Source of the DNA: Betaproteobacteria bacterium
Lineage (GTDB): Bacteria > Pseudomonadota > Gammaproteobacteria > Burkholderiales > Rhodocyclaceae
Direction of reading: 5' to 3'
NCBI GenBank assembly: GCA_028868235.1
Contig: JAGWUW010000032.1
Span: 1-13,228, forward strand
DNA length: 13,228 nt
A model generated the notes under the pieces. That model was not told the origin of the DNA and made no database searches. It saw only the letters and a program-made list of their open reading frames with translations. Position numbers and translations under genes: made by a program. Below are positions 1 through 7,417 of this stretch, piece by piece; the first letter of the stretch is position 1; the number at the start of each line of letters is the position of its first letter.

Positions 1-240
1 CCTCAGGCTGGCCTCCCGGCAGGCATGTTCGAGCTGTAGCGATCTCCCGTGTCGCGCGGCCGCCGCGAACAGCTGGTCAGGCCGAGCCAGGCTGCAACCT
101 TCCGGCCCGCGGATCAAGGCTTCGTAACCTAGAATGGCACGTACGCGAAAATCCAGAATCGGCTGAAAAACCGGGTAAAGCTGCCCTTCATCGAGAATCC
201 GCTGCAGTTCGGCGAGCTCGTTATCCAACGCAACACACAT
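1..240 (-). CDS. EAL-domain protein, N-terminal 80 residues (partial)
   Basis: The reverse strand from the ATG at 240-238 stays open to the window edge, giving 80 codons. Residues 21-43 contain LYPVFQPILD followed by GYEALIRGPEG. These are the first strand and the signature Glu-Ala-Leu of an EAL c-di-GMP phosphodiesterase domain. The domain starts almost at the N-terminus, so no sensor precedes it. Proteins that open this way often carry a GGDEF or other domain after the EAL, which lies outside the window. The FQPI and EAL motifs are intact, but the Mg-binding Asp/Glu residues further in cannot be seen, so activity cannot be judged. The start is supported by a weak purine stretch (GGGAAAGA) about 9-16 bases upstream on the minus strand. 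The gene diverges from the next gene on the right. Confidence 0.85.
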   Translation of the reverse strand, partial: MCVALDNELAELQRILDEGQLYPVFQPILDFRVRAILGYEALIRGPEGCSLARPDQLFAAAARHGRSLQLEHACREASLR

Positions 241-394
241 GATCGTTATTATCTTTCCCAGAAAAACCGATCATCCAGTTTAGGCAGCCCAGATTTCAAC
301 GCTGTGACAGGCGCAGGGGCCAAGTCATGCTGATGTAACAAAACGACCGCATTCTGAGCTTACGGTCCCTGAACCATACCCAGAGGAGCTTGCG
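241..394. other. Divergent intergenic region, no clear promoter
   Basis: These 154 bases separate the EAL gene (minus) from the 79-residue gene (plus), so they should hold both promoters. A GATAAT-like hexamer lies about 8 bases before the EAL start on the minus strand, but I found no convincing -35 partner. On the plus side only the AGAGGA ribosome-binding site before 395 is clear. No hairpin terminator or riboswitch-like structure was recognised. Confidence 0.4.
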
Positions 395-634
395 ATGCCG
401 GAAATGAAATTCTGCTATTGCTGTCGTGTACACCATCCGCTCGACCAAATGCGCCTGTTCCCGACCCGCCAGGGCGTGCGTTGGCGCTGCGTACGCAGCA
501 TCGAGGCTGCCGTGCGCAGCCGCTTGGAGCGCGATGCCTTCGGACATCAACAGACCCTCATCAACCGCGATGCTGCCAGCCGAGCCGCCGAATTTGCGCA
601 ACGCCTGCGCAACTACGCGACCGGAAACGCCTGA
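395..634 (+). CDS. Small Cys-rich protein of unknown function (79 aa)
   Basis: This is a short basic protein. The N-terminus carries CYCC (Cys7, Cys9, Cys10), then His13-His14, and a further Cys32 in the segment TRQGVRWRC. The arrangement resembles a small zinc-ribbon or knuckle, with CxxC at one end and Cys/His nearby, but a second clean CxxC is missing, so metal binding is only an inference. The C-terminal half is predicted helical and rich in Arg and Ala. There is no signal peptide or membrane span. The start is well supported by AGAGGA at 383-388, seven bases before the ATG. The stop lies 6 bases before the start of the acetyltransferase gene, so the two are probably co-transcribed and translationally coupled. 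I do not recognise a named family. It may be a lineage-restricted betaproteobacterial protein. Confidence 0.7.
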   Translation: MPEMKFCYCCRVHHPLDQMRLFPTRQGVRWRCVRSIEAAVRSRLERDAFGHQQTLINRDAASRAAEFAQRLRNYATGNA

Positions 635-640
635 TCCGGC

Positions 641-1090
641 ATGGCCAAGTTCCGCATTGACACGCTGGACACCAGCAGCGAAGTCCTGCTCGACAGCTGT
701 GCGAAGCTGATCGTCAATGCCTTCGCCGACCCCGAACGCTACAACCTGGATCGGGTGCGGCGCGAGTTGTGTTGCGACGATCCGATGTTCTACCGGCGTT
801 TCTTCATCGCCATCGAAGACGGCGAGATTGTCGGCGTCGGCGGCGTCAAGGCAGCCGACTGGGCATCGCGAACGCACATTCTCTACCTCTCGGCGGTTTC
901 TGCGGCCAAACGCGGCAAAGGGGTCGGCCGGGCGCTAATCAAGGCTCGCCTCGACTGGTTGCAGGCCACCTACAAATCTGGTCGCATCCTGGTTTCGGCG
1001 ACCAAGCCCCGGCGTTTTCGCGATCTCGGTTTCCGTGAACTGCGCCACGGTCACATTGAGGGCAAGCATCTGATGCTCTGCCGCTTCTAG
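641..1090 (+). CDS. GNAT-family N-acetyltransferase (149 aa)
   Basis: The protein is a single GNAT domain of typical length (about 150 residues). Such enzymes transfer an acetyl group from acetyl-CoA to an amine. The diagnostic acetyl-CoA pyrophosphate-binding motif A is clear: a beta strand ILYLSAVS followed by KRGKGVGRALIKARLDWL, with the R-G-x-G-x-G loop at residues 91-96. A preceding strand-turn-strand, FFIAIEDGEIVGVGGVKAA (about 55-72), is the usual beta2-beta3 hairpin. The final segment, DLGFREL, matches the common C-terminal GF motif. The substrate cannot be read from sequence. The gene starts 6 bases after the 79-residue Cys-rich gene and lacks a strong ribosome-binding site of its own, which suggests coupling to it. 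A protein target or small-molecule detoxification are both possible. Confidence 0.85.
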   Translation: MAKFRIDTLDTSSEVLLDSCAKLIVNAFADPERYNLDRVRRELCCDDPMFYRRFFIAIEDGEIVGVGGVKAADWASRTHILYLSAVSAAKRGKGVGRALIKARLDWLQATYKSGRILVSATKPRRFRDLGFRELRHGHIEGKHLMLCRF

Positions 1091-1134
1091 CACCATGCTT
1101 GCGTCACGCCTCTGCAACATTGGCTGGCGATAGT

Positions 1135-1148
1135 GCGGGCATACCCGC
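1135..1148. repeat. Short perfect inverted repeat before the PhoX-type gene
   Basis: GCGGG-CATA-CCCGC forms a 5-bp GC-only stem with a 4-base loop. It sits between two copies of GCGATAG, at 1127-1133 and 1147-1153. No T-run follows, so it is not a classical terminator. It lies 21-35 bases before the start codon at 1170 and could affect translation of the leader or be an operator half-site pair. It may also be chance in GC-rich DNA. Confidence 0.3.
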
Positions 1149-1169
1149 GATAGCTCGCTCAAAACGATC

Positions 1170-3083
1170 ATGCACAACACCTGCTACGACCCGACAACCG
1201 ACAATACCGACACCTCGCCTTCCGTGGCTGATCCTTTTCGCCGCCGCCTGCTCTCCGCGGCCATGCTGGCTGCCTCCGGCGTGCCATTCCCGGCGTTGGC
1301 TACCAGTGCAGGACGGGCATCGGGGGCACTGGCCGATTTCGTCTCGCTCGCCATCTCCACTGCCGACGAGGTGCGCCTTCCCGCCGGCTACACTGCCAAC
1401 CTGCTCTACGTCTGGGGCGACCCGATTTCCGACGGTCCGCAGGCCAAGGTCGATGCCAGCGACAATGCTGCCGCCCAGATGTTGCAGGCCGGCATGCACC
1501 ACGACGGAATGCACTTCTTCCCCTTCATCGAACATGGCAAGCCCTCGTCGACGCACGGCCTGATGTGCATCAACCACGAGTACACCGATGACGGCCTGCT
1601 CCACACCGACGGCATGCACGACTGGAGCGCCGAAAAGGTAGCCAAATCCAAGGCGGCGCACGGCGTTTCGGTAATCGAAGTGAAGCAGGACAAGGGGCGA
1701 TGGCAGGTCGTGCGGCCGTCCCCCCGGGCGCGCCGCATCACGGCCGACACGCCCTGCCGCATCGCCGGCCCGGCTCGCGGCCATGCCGCGCTGCAGACCG
1801 CCTTCGACCCGCGCGGCGAAGTCGTCCTCGGCACGGTGAACAACTGCGCCATGGGCTACACACCGTGGGGTACCTACCTGACCTGCGAAGAGAATTTCAA
1901 CGGCTACTTCAAGGGCCCGAACAATCCAACTCCTGACCAGAAACGCTACGGCTTCACCGAAACCGGTTTCGGCTTCCGCTGGCATGAGCACGACGTCCGT
2001 TTCGACCTGATGCAGCACCCGAACGAAGGCAACCGCTTCGGCTGGGTCGTCGAGATCGATCCGTGGAATCCCGAGCGCGCCCCGGTCAAACGCACCGCCC
2101 TCGGCCGTTTCAAGCACGAAGGCGCCACCGTCACGGTCGCCAAGGATGGCCGCGTCGTGGTCTACATGGGCGACGACGAGCGTTTCGAGTACATCTATAA
2201 ATTCGTCTCACGCGACCGTTACGTGCCGGGCAAGAGCGACACGACGACTTTGCTCGACCACGGCACACTGTACGTCGCGCATTTTGCCGAAGATGGCTCC
2301 GGCCGCTGGCTGCCTCTCCGCCACGGCGAGCGCTATCCCGACGGGGTACTCGATGCAGCGCACGGCTTCGCCAGCCAGGGCGACATCGCGATCCGCTGCC
2401 GCCAGGCCGCCGACCTGGCCGGGGCGACGAAGATGGACAGGCCAGAGTGGATCGCCGTCCATCCGAACAGCGGCGAGGTCTACGTCACGCTGACCAATAA
2501 CGTCAAACGCGGCGCCGACGGCGCCACCGATGCCGCCAACCCACGTCCGAACAACGTGTACGGCCACATCGTCCGCTGGCGCGAAGCTGGCCACGATGCC
2601 GCCGCCAAGCGCTTCGCCTGGGACATTTTCGCGCTGGCCGGCGATCCGCAACAGGCCGACTCAAGCAAGCGCGGCAGCATCAAGGGCGACGCCTACGGCA
2701 GCCCAGACGGGCTGTGGTTCGACCCGAGCGGCAACCTTTGGATACAGACCGACGTGTCGACCAGCGTGCTGAACAAGGGCGACTACGCCAACCTGGGCAA
2801 CAACCAGATGCTGGTCGCTGATGTGAAGACCGGCGAAACCCGCCGCTTCCTGACCGGCCCGAAAGGCTGCGAATTAACCGGCATCACCGCCACGCCGGAC
2901 GGGCGCAGCCTGTTCGTCAATATCCAGCATCCGGGCGAAACCGCCAGCGAGCGTTCCGACCCGACGACGCCGACCGCCGTTTCAGCATGGCCGGCCAGCC
3001 AGTTCGCCAGTGCCATCGGCGGCCGCCCACGTTCCGCCACCATCGTCATTACCCGCCAGGACGGCAAGCCGCTGGCCGGTTAA
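1170..3083 (+). CDS. phoX: PhoX-family (DUF839) alkaline phosphatase, Tat-exported
   Basis: This 637-residue protein belongs to the PhoX family of periplasmic phosphomonoesterases, which release phosphate from organic esters using Ca and an Fe centre. A Tat-type signal is present: RRRLLS at residues 24-29, a hydrophobic stretch, and a likely cleavage after ALA at about 44. It is preceded by a rather long polar n-region. Family signatures in order are CINHEYTDDG (133-142), NNCAMGYTPWGTYLTCEENF (224-243), FKHEGAT (314-320), MGDDERFEYIYKF (333-345), DRPEWIAVHPNSGEVYVTLTNN (423-444) and later PDGLWFDPSGNLWIQTD and GPKGCELTGI. Cys226, Glu317 and Glu426 have spacings consistent with the iron-ligand Cys and Glu residues described for Pseudomonas PhoX, though I have not aligned them. 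No good ribosome-binding site precedes the ATG, and there is no upstream in-frame start before a TAG at 1131. No Pho box is convincing, so PhoB control is unproven. Confidence 0.88.
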   Translation: MHNTCYDPTTDNTDTSPSVADPFRRRLLSAAMLAASGVPFPALATSAGRASGALADFVSLAISTADEVRLPAGYTANLLYVWGDPISDGPQAKVDASDNAAAQMLQAGMHHDGMHFFPFIEHGKPSSTHGLMCINHEYTDDGLLHTDGMHDWSAEKVAKSKAAHGVSVIEVKQDKGRWQVVRPSPRARRITADTPCRIAGPARGHAALQTAFDPRGEVVLGTVNNCAMGYTPWGTYLTCEENFNGYFKGPNNPTPDQKRYGFTETGFGFRWHEHDVRFDLMQHPNEGNRFGWVVEIDPWNPERAPVKRTALGRFKHEGATVTVAKDGRVVVYMGDDERFEYIYKFVSRDRYVPGKSDTTTLLDHGTLYVAHFAEDGSGRWLPLRHGERYPDGVLDAAHGFASQGDIAIRCRQAADLAGATKMDRPEWIAVHPNSGEVYVTLTNNVKRGADGATDAANPRPNNVYGHIVRWREAGHDAAAKRFAWDIFALAGDPQQADSSKRGSIKGDAYGSPDGLWFDPSGNLWIQTDVSTSVLNKGDYANLGNNQMLVADVKTGETRRFLTGPKGCELTGITATPDGRSLFVNIQHPGETASERSDPTTPTAVSAWPASQFASAIGGRPRSATIVITRQDGKPLAG

Positions 3084-3097
3084 CCCAAGGAGAATTC

Positions 3098-3265
3098 ATG
3101 GAAAAGCGCAATGACATCGCCGCCTTTCCCGAACTGTTCAACGGCATGGAACAGTTCATCGAGGAACAGGCCGACGGCCTCAAGCGGACCAGCACCATAC
3201 TCGCCCTGGCCCTGACCGTCCCAACCACACTGTTCATCCTCAATACGCTGAACAAGGTGCTCTGA
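3098..3265 (+). CDS. Small single-span membrane protein (55 aa), unknown function
   Basis: I chose the ATG at 3098 because AAGGAG at 3087-3092 stands five bases before it. An upstream in-frame start near 2987 would lie deep inside the PhoX gene and has no such site. The protein has a charged, amphipathic first half (residues 1-30, with NGMEQFIEEQADGLKR) and one hydrophobic segment, STILALALTVPTTLFIL, at about 32-48, followed by a short polar tail. This predicts a one-pass inner-membrane peptide. It begins 14 bases after the PhoX stop, so it is very likely translated from the same mRNA. I do not recognise a family. A role tied to the phosphatase (export, anchoring or stability) is only a guess from position. 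Confidence 0.7.
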   Translation: MEKRNDIAAFPELFNGMEQFIEEQADGLKRTSTILALALTVPTTLFILNTLNKVL

Positions 3266-3276
3266 GCGCCGCTCAG
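3262..3276. repeat. Palindrome spanning two convergent stop codons
   Basis: CTGAGC-GCC-GCTCAG is a perfect 6-bp inverted repeat with a 3-base loop. The TGA stop of the 55-residue gene (3263-3265) lies in the left arm. The TGA stop of the exonuclease gene, read on the minus strand (TCA at 3273-3275), lies in the right arm. It has no T-tract on either side, so any role in termination for the converging transcripts is uncertain. Confidence 0.45.
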
Positions 3277-3848
3277 GGGCGCGCCAGATTCGCCGCCAGC
3301 ATGTTGCAGAACAGTGCCCCCTGCTCCAGCGCATCGTCCAACGCAACATGCGTATGCGGCACCGGATCGAACCACGCTGCCGGCATCGACTGCTTGCCGC
3401 TGGCCCGATAGGGCCGGCGCAGCATGGCCATGGCGTAGGTCTTGATATCGATCACCGCATAGCCGAACGGATTTTCATCGGCATAGCGCTCTAGGTACCA
3501 CTGGACGAAGGGAAAATCGAAGGCCGCCGGATAGGCCACGAACACCGGCCGTCCCGGCAGGGCCTTCAGCCAGACCACATAGCGTTGCATTACCTGAGCC
3601 GGCAACTCTGGATCGTGCCGACAAGCCAGCCACGCCTCCGGCTGCGTGGCCCACCAGTGAGCGGTGCGCTCGTCTGCGACCAAGCCAGGCACAGTCTCCA
3701 AATTGGCCGAAAAAGTCGCCAGCAGGGTTTTGTCCGCGGCATAAGCAGCCGATCCCAGGCTCAACATCGAATGCCTCCCAACTACCGGCCCATCGGTTTC
3801 AATATCAGTGCTAACGTAGATTTCCGGAGGAATGAGTTTTTCGGTCAT
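3273..3848 (-). CDS. DEDDh-type 3'-5' exonuclease (DnaQ/RNase T-like)
   Basis: The 191-residue protein has the five-part active site of DEDDh exonucleases, which use two metal ions to remove nucleotides from 3' ends. Visible elements are Asp15 and Glu17 in STDIETDGP (Exo I), Asp111 in [10 protein letters not shown] (Exo II), and His167 with Asp172 in [10 protein letters not shown] (Exo III). The length fits a stand-alone domain with no fused helicase, polymerase or nuclease module. I took the ATG at 3848, where the first catalytic strand begins shortly after and AAGAAG lies five bases upstream. A TTG at 3914 would add 22 non-conserved residues, although GGGAG stands before it. Whether the substrate is DNA or RNA cannot be told. 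The gene converges on the 55-residue gene with 7 bases between stops. Confidence 0.85.
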   Translation of the reverse strand: MTEKLIPPEIYVSTDIETDGPVVGRHSMLSLGSAAYAADKTLLATFSANLETVPGLVADERTAHWWATQPEAWLACRHDPELPAQVMQRYVVWLKALPGRPVFVAYPAAFDFPFVQWYLERYADENPFGYAVIDIKTYAMAMLRRPYRASGKQSMPAAWFDPVPHTHVALDDALEQGALFCNMLAANLARP

Positions 3849-3940
3849 GCCTGCTTCTTCGAATCGTGGTGGCACTACTTTACCAGCAGTACCAAACTCA
3901 CCGCTCCAATCCAATAGACTCCCGTGCTACCGCACAGGCT

Positions 3941-3969
3941 TTGCGAAGAGCGGCAATACTCGATATCAA
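3941..3969 (+). promoter_or_regulatory. Possible sigma-70-type promoter for the chemoreceptor gene
   Basis: TTGCGA (3941-3946) and TATCAA (3964-3969) are separated by exactly 17 bases, each matching four of six consensus positions. They lie in the AT-richer gap between the exonuclease and the chemoreceptor. I looked for a flagellar sigma-28 element (TAAA and GCCGATAA) and did not find a good one. The downstream start at 4044 has GGGGTGA at 4034-4040 as ribosome-binding site. Confidence 0.25.
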
Positions 3970-4043
3970 TAAGTGATCAAAATACCGGCTACCTGAGATA
4001 CATTCCACAAACATCATTTCTGAAAATTGGGATGGGGTGACGA

Positions 4044-5687
4044 ATGCACGGTATCCGCACCAAAATCGTTTTTATCGTCGCCACGATGGCTGCCGGTTTG
4101 CTTCTACTGGGGGTTACGAGCGTCTATCAAATTACCAGGCTGAGCAATAGCTCCGCCTTGGCCCTTGAGCGGCTGAACGCAGTCGTCTCACTCGTCGACT
4201 CTGTACGTTCAGCCCAGCACCACTTCAAACTTCAGGTCCAGGAGTGGAAAAATATTCTGATTCGCGGCGGTGATCCGGCGCTTTACGAGAAATATCTAAA
4301 GGCTTTCGCGTCTGAGGAAAAACTGGTTGCTGCACGCTTGGAAGCGGTTCAGGAAATAGCAGGCAAGCTTGGCGTTGGCAATCGTATTGATTCCACCAAG
4401 GCATTGGCTGCGATCAAGAGTCTCGGCGAACAATATCGTACTGCCTTGAATGCACACGACGCGAGTCGCCCCGACTTTACGTTGTCGACAGACAAGGCTG
4501 TGCGCGGAATTGATCGCGAGGCCGACAAGTTGATAGACGAGATCGACAAGGAAGCCAAGACGCTGGCCGGGGAGATTGAAGCGCAAACATTGGAAAAACT
4601 GGCAGATCAAGGTGCATCAACCCGACTTCAGCTGATTTTGATTGGTGCTGCTTTCCTGATCGTTGGGATCATTTTGTCGCTAATGATCGCCAACACCATG
4701 ATCAATCGACTCAACGCCCTCGAATCAGGCATGAAAACAGTTCACGCAAACCAAGACTTGACCGTGCAGGTCAATACAGCCGGAAACGACGAGCTTTCCA
4801 GCATTGCCAACTCGTTCAACTCGATGCTTTCCGATTTCAGAAACGTTCTCGGTGCCGTAAACGCGAGCGCCACCTCGGTATCCTCCGCCTCGTCCCAGAT
4901 TTCACGCACATCGGCAACACTCAAGGAGGCAACGGAGACCCAATCCGAAGCGGTACTTACCAGTGCGGCATCGACCGAAGAATTGACCACCTCGATATCC
5001 GCTGTGGCCAGCAATGCTTCTGACGTTCAGGCGCTGTCAACCGCCAGCGTCAGCGACACGATGAATGGTTGTCGCTTGGTGGATGCTTTGGTTGCCGACA
5101 TTACGCAAGTTCATGAAAGCGTGGCCAATATGGCCCATGCCGTTGAACAGTTTGTCGAGAGCACTCATACGATCACCAGCATGACCCAGCAAGTAAAAGA
5201 AATTGCTGATCAAACCAACTTGCTGGCGCTTAATGCCGCAATTGAGGCAGCCCGCGCTGGCGAACAGGGACGGGGGTTTGCCGTTGTTGCAGACGAGGTC
5301 AGGAAACTGGCCGAAAAATCGGGGCAATCCGCCAATCAGATCGAAACGGTCACGCAGCAAATACATACGCAATCAGGATTGGTAGCGACCACCATTGAAA
5401 CTGGCCTAGCGTCCATATCCGCCAGCGTGACCAAGGCGGGATCGGTCAAGGATGCCTTGCAGAATTCCCAAAGAAAAGTCGAACAGGCGAACGATGGGAT
5501 TAATGAAATCGCCGGCTCTGTAAGAGAACAGGAAGCAGCCAGTCTTGAGATCGCTAAAAATATGGAGCGAATCTCTCATGCAACGGAACAGACCCGGGAA
5601 GCTTCTGATGAAGCCAGGCAAGCGGCGGTGTCGCTTGGCAAAATGGCCGAGGAACTGAAGCGAATGGTCAGCCAATTTCAGACTTAG
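4044..5687 (+). CDS. Methyl-accepting chemotaxis protein (547 aa)
   Basis: This is a transmembrane chemoreceptor that should control CheA kinase through CheW. The order is: a short cytoplasmic tip, TM1 (about 7-28), a helical periplasmic region (about 30-193), TM2 (about 197-219), HAMP (about 220-272) and a methyl-accepting coiled-coil domain to the end. The highly conserved hairpin tip is intact at 386-416, including [20 protein letters not shown] and [18 protein letters not shown]. The periplasmic part looks like an all-helical four-helix-bundle sensor (with [19 protein letters not shown]), not a Cache or PAS fold. The ligand is unknown. The C-terminus (MVSQFQT) lacks a CheR/CheB-tethering pentapeptide. 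No che genes are nearby, so it is an orphan receptor locus. GC content is visibly lower than in the neighbours (28 of 60 bases at 5461-5520). Confidence 0.95.
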   Translation: MHGIRTKIVFIVATMAAGLLLLGVTSVYQITRLSNSSALALERLNAVVSLVDSVRSAQHHFKLQVQEWKNILIRGGDPALYEKYLKAFASEEKLVAARLEAVQEIAGKLGVGNRIDSTKALAAIKSLGEQYRTALNAHDASRPDFTLSTDKAVRGIDREADKLIDEIDKEAKTLAGEIEAQTLEKLADQGASTRLQLILIGAAFLIVGIILSLMIANTMINRLNALESGMKTVHANQDLTVQVNTAGNDELSSIANSFNSMLSDFRNVLGAVNASATSVSSASSQISRTSATLKEATETQSEAVLTSAASTEELTTSISAVASNASDVQALSTASVSDTMNGCRLVDALVADITQVHESVANMAHAVEQFVESTHTITSMTQQVKEIADQTNLLALNAAIEAARAGEQGRGFAVVADEVRKLAEKSGQSANQIETVTQQIHTQSGLVATTIETGLASISASVTKAGSVKDALQNSQRKVEQANDGINEIAGSVREQEAASLEIAKNMERISHATEQTREASDEARQAAVSLGKMAEELKRMVSQFQT

Positions 5688-5753
5688 ACTGTCGAATTTC
5701 GCTTCGGCGACTGAGGGATCTGCCGATTTACTCCGAGTACCCTGCCCCAAAAG

Positions 5754-5779
5754 CAAAAACCCGCCGCAGCGGGTTTTTG
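5754..5779. terminator. Bidirectional rho-independent terminator
   Basis: The arms CAAAAACCCGC (5754-5764) and GCGGGTTTTTG (5769-5779) pair perfectly over 11 bp around a CGCA loop. The T-run follows the GC part on the plus strand and, because of the A-run on the left, also on the minus strand. It lies 66 bases after the chemoreceptor stop and 16 bases beyond the end of yggX, so one element can end both converging units. Confidence 0.9.
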
Positions 5780-5795
5780 TTGATGCTTGAGCCGA

Positions 5796-6068
5796 TCAGG
5801 CCTTCGGCGCAACGTAGCCCTGGATCTGGTCGGCACCTTCGCCAAAGAAATGCTTCTCGACCTGTTCCATCAGGTATTTGCGATGCTTGGCGTCGACCAG
5901 GTTGAGGCGATTCTCATTGATGATCATCGTCTGCAGCTTGATCCACTGCTGCCAGGCTTCCTTCGAAACACTTTCGAAAATGCGCTGACCGAGGGCACCG
6001 GGGTACGGCGGAAAGTCCAGACCTTCAGCCTCGCGGCCGAGTTTAATGCAATTGACAGTACGTGCCAT
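5796..6068 (-). CDS. yggX: Probable Fe(2+)-trafficking / oxidative damage protection protein YggX
   Basis: The 90-residue protein matches the YggX family in length and sequence throughout: [20 protein letters not shown] at the N-terminus with the conserved Cys7, then [31 protein letters not shown], and a basic helix ending in [10 protein letters not shown]. YggX proteins are small cytoplasmic proteins linked to iron handling and protection of Fe-S enzymes from oxidation. The biochemical role is still not fully settled. CGGAG about seven bases before the ATG is the ribosome-binding site. It is the last gene of the rsmE-pap-argA-yggX run, 29 bases after argA, and ends just before the shared terminator. 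Confidence 0.95.
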   Translation of the reverse strand: MARTVNCIKLGREAEGLDFPPYPGALGQRIFESVSKEAWQQWIKLQTMIINENRLNLVDAKHRKYLMEQVEKHFFGEGADQIQGYVAPKA

Positions 6069-6097
6069 GTGAAACTCCGTGGGGTTGATGGGCGGGA

Positions 6098-7417
6098 TTA
6101 TAAGGTCTTGAACAGGACCTTGGACCTCCGCTGATAGTTGTACATATCTCGCTTGGCCGCCGGCAGATCATCGACCGTACCGAGCTTGAAGCCGCGTTCG
6201 ACGAACCAGTGCTCCGTACGTGTGGTCAGTACGAACAGCCGCTTGATGCCAGCCTTGCGCGCCCGTTTTTCGATACGCTTCATCAACTGCTCACCGTAGC
6301 CCCATTCGCGCTGATCGGGAGCCACGGCAAGACAGGCCAGCTCGGCCTCATCCTCGGAATGAGGATAGAGCGCAGCACAGCCGACGATAATGTTGTCGTG
6401 GAGCATGATGGAAAAACGATCGATTTCACGTTCGAGCAGTTCGCGCGGCCGATGCACCAGGATGCCCTCCTCCTCCATCGGCTCGATCAGGGCGATCAGG
6501 GCAGCGATATCGTCCGGCTTGGCTTCGCGGATGTTTTCGAGCGATTCGCGGGTGACCACAGTGCCGACCCCATCATGGGTGAACAGCTCGCGCAGCAGAG
6601 CGCCGTCCTGTTCGTAGCCGATCAGGTGCACCCGGCCTACACCGGACCGCGTCGCCCGCATGCTGCAAGGCAGGTAACGGCGAATATCGGGCGACAGCCA
6701 TTCCGCTTTCTTCAGCATGTCGTCCACCTCGTCGGCCGTCATCGCGTCGACCAGTTCGCCCGACTTGTCCGTCACCCCACGACTGTCGGTCAGGTACACC
6801 AGTTTGTCGGCACGAATGGCCACTGCCACCGCCTCAGCAGCCTCTTCCATTTGCAGGTTAAAGATTTCACCGGTCGGAGACGGCCCCTCACAGTTGAGCA
6901 GCACGATATTTCCCAACCCAAGTTGGGCGTTGATGCCTTCGCTATCGACCTTGCGAACCTTGCCGGCATACTGCATGTCGATACCGTCGAGTACGCCAAT
7001 CGGCTGGCCGGTAATGAAGTTGCCGCCGATCACGCGGATGCGGCTGTTGGCCATCGGGGTATTGGGCAATCCCTGCGACAGCATCGCCTCGATCTCGAGA
7101 TAGACACTGCCTACCGCATCGAGCACACAATCGAGCGCCGCCGCATCGGTCACCCGGTAGCCGCGGTGGTAGATCGACTCCAGGTTCTTCTCGCGCAGCT
7201 CTTCCTCGATCTGCGGCCGGGCGCCATGGACCAGGACCAGCCGGATGCCCAGGCTGACCAGCAGGTTCACGTCATAGGCTAGCGTTTTGGCGAATTCGCT
7301 GGCCACCGCCTTGCCGCCAAAGGCGATGACGAAAGTCTTGCCGCGAAAGGCGTTGATATAGGGCGTGACGGCCCGGAACCAGGAGACGAAATGCTCGTCG
7401 TAGGGGGTATCGCTCAT
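6098..7417 (-). CDS. argA: N-acetylglutamate synthase (amino-acid N-acetyltransferase)
   Basis: ArgA acetylates glutamate with acetyl-CoA, the first step of arginine synthesis. The 439 residues match the classical E. coli-type enzyme (about 440). An N-terminal amino-acid-kinase-like domain (about 25-275, with [12 protein letters not shown] at 29-40 and [19 protein letters not shown]) normally provides arginine feedback binding. A C-terminal GNAT domain (about 292-435) has [18 protein letters not shown] around 362-379 for acetyl-CoA binding and ERGFKLG near the end. Its ATG overlaps the stop of pap by four bases (ATGA), which indicates translational coupling. yggX follows after 29 bases. The kinase-like domain probably has no kinase activity in this family. 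Confidence 0.95.
   Translation of the reverse strand: MSDTPYDEHFVSWFRAVTPYINAFRGKTFVIAFGGKAVASEFAKTLAYDVNLLVSLGIRLVLVHGARPQIEEELREKNLESIYHRGYRVTDAAALDCVLDAVGSVYLEIEAMLSQGLPNTPMANSRIRVIGGNFITGQPIGVLDGIDMQYAGKVRKVDSEGINAQLGLGNIVLLNCEGPSPTGEIFNLQMEEAAEAVAVAIRADKLVYLTDSRGVTDKSGELVDAMTADEVDDMLKKAEWLSPDIRRYLPCSMRATRSGVGRVHLIGYEQDGALLRELFTHDGVGTVVTRESLENIREAKPDDIAALIALIEPMEEEGILVHRPRELLEREIDRFSIMLHDNIIVGCAALYPHSEDEAELACLAVAPDQREWGYGEQLMKRIEKRARKAGIKRLFVLTTRTEHWFVERGFKLGTVDDLPAAKRDMYNYQRRSKVLFKTL

Noticed and set aside
296..877. 193-codon minus-strand open frame across the small Cys-rich gene and the GNAT gene
   Set aside because: It overlaps two plus-strand genes, one with a clear ribosome-binding site and one with a GNAT motif. 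It has no motif of its own.
1091..1169. Possible Pho box upstream of the PhoX-type gene
   Set aside because: I looked for two CTGTCAT-like repeats 11 bases apart. TGCGTCA near 1101 has no convincing partner, so PhoB control is not claimed.
1104..2117. Long open frame of 337 codons on the minus strand opposite the PhoX-type gene
   Set aside because: It lies wholly antisense to a well-supported gene with family motifs. The translation shows no recognisable motif, only the Ala/Gly/Arg/Val-rich make-up expected from GC-rich antisense frames.
3849..4043. Flagellar sigma-28 promoter for the chemoreceptor
   Set aside because: No TAAA plus GCCGATAA pair with correct spacing. The best partial match (near 3980-4003) has the wrong gap and a poor -10.
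6209..7282. 357-codon open frame on the plus strand inside argA
   Set aside because: Antisense to a full-length, well-conserved ArgA. The composition (many His, Gln, Arg, Asp) is typical of a complementary-frame shadow, and there is no ribosome-binding site.
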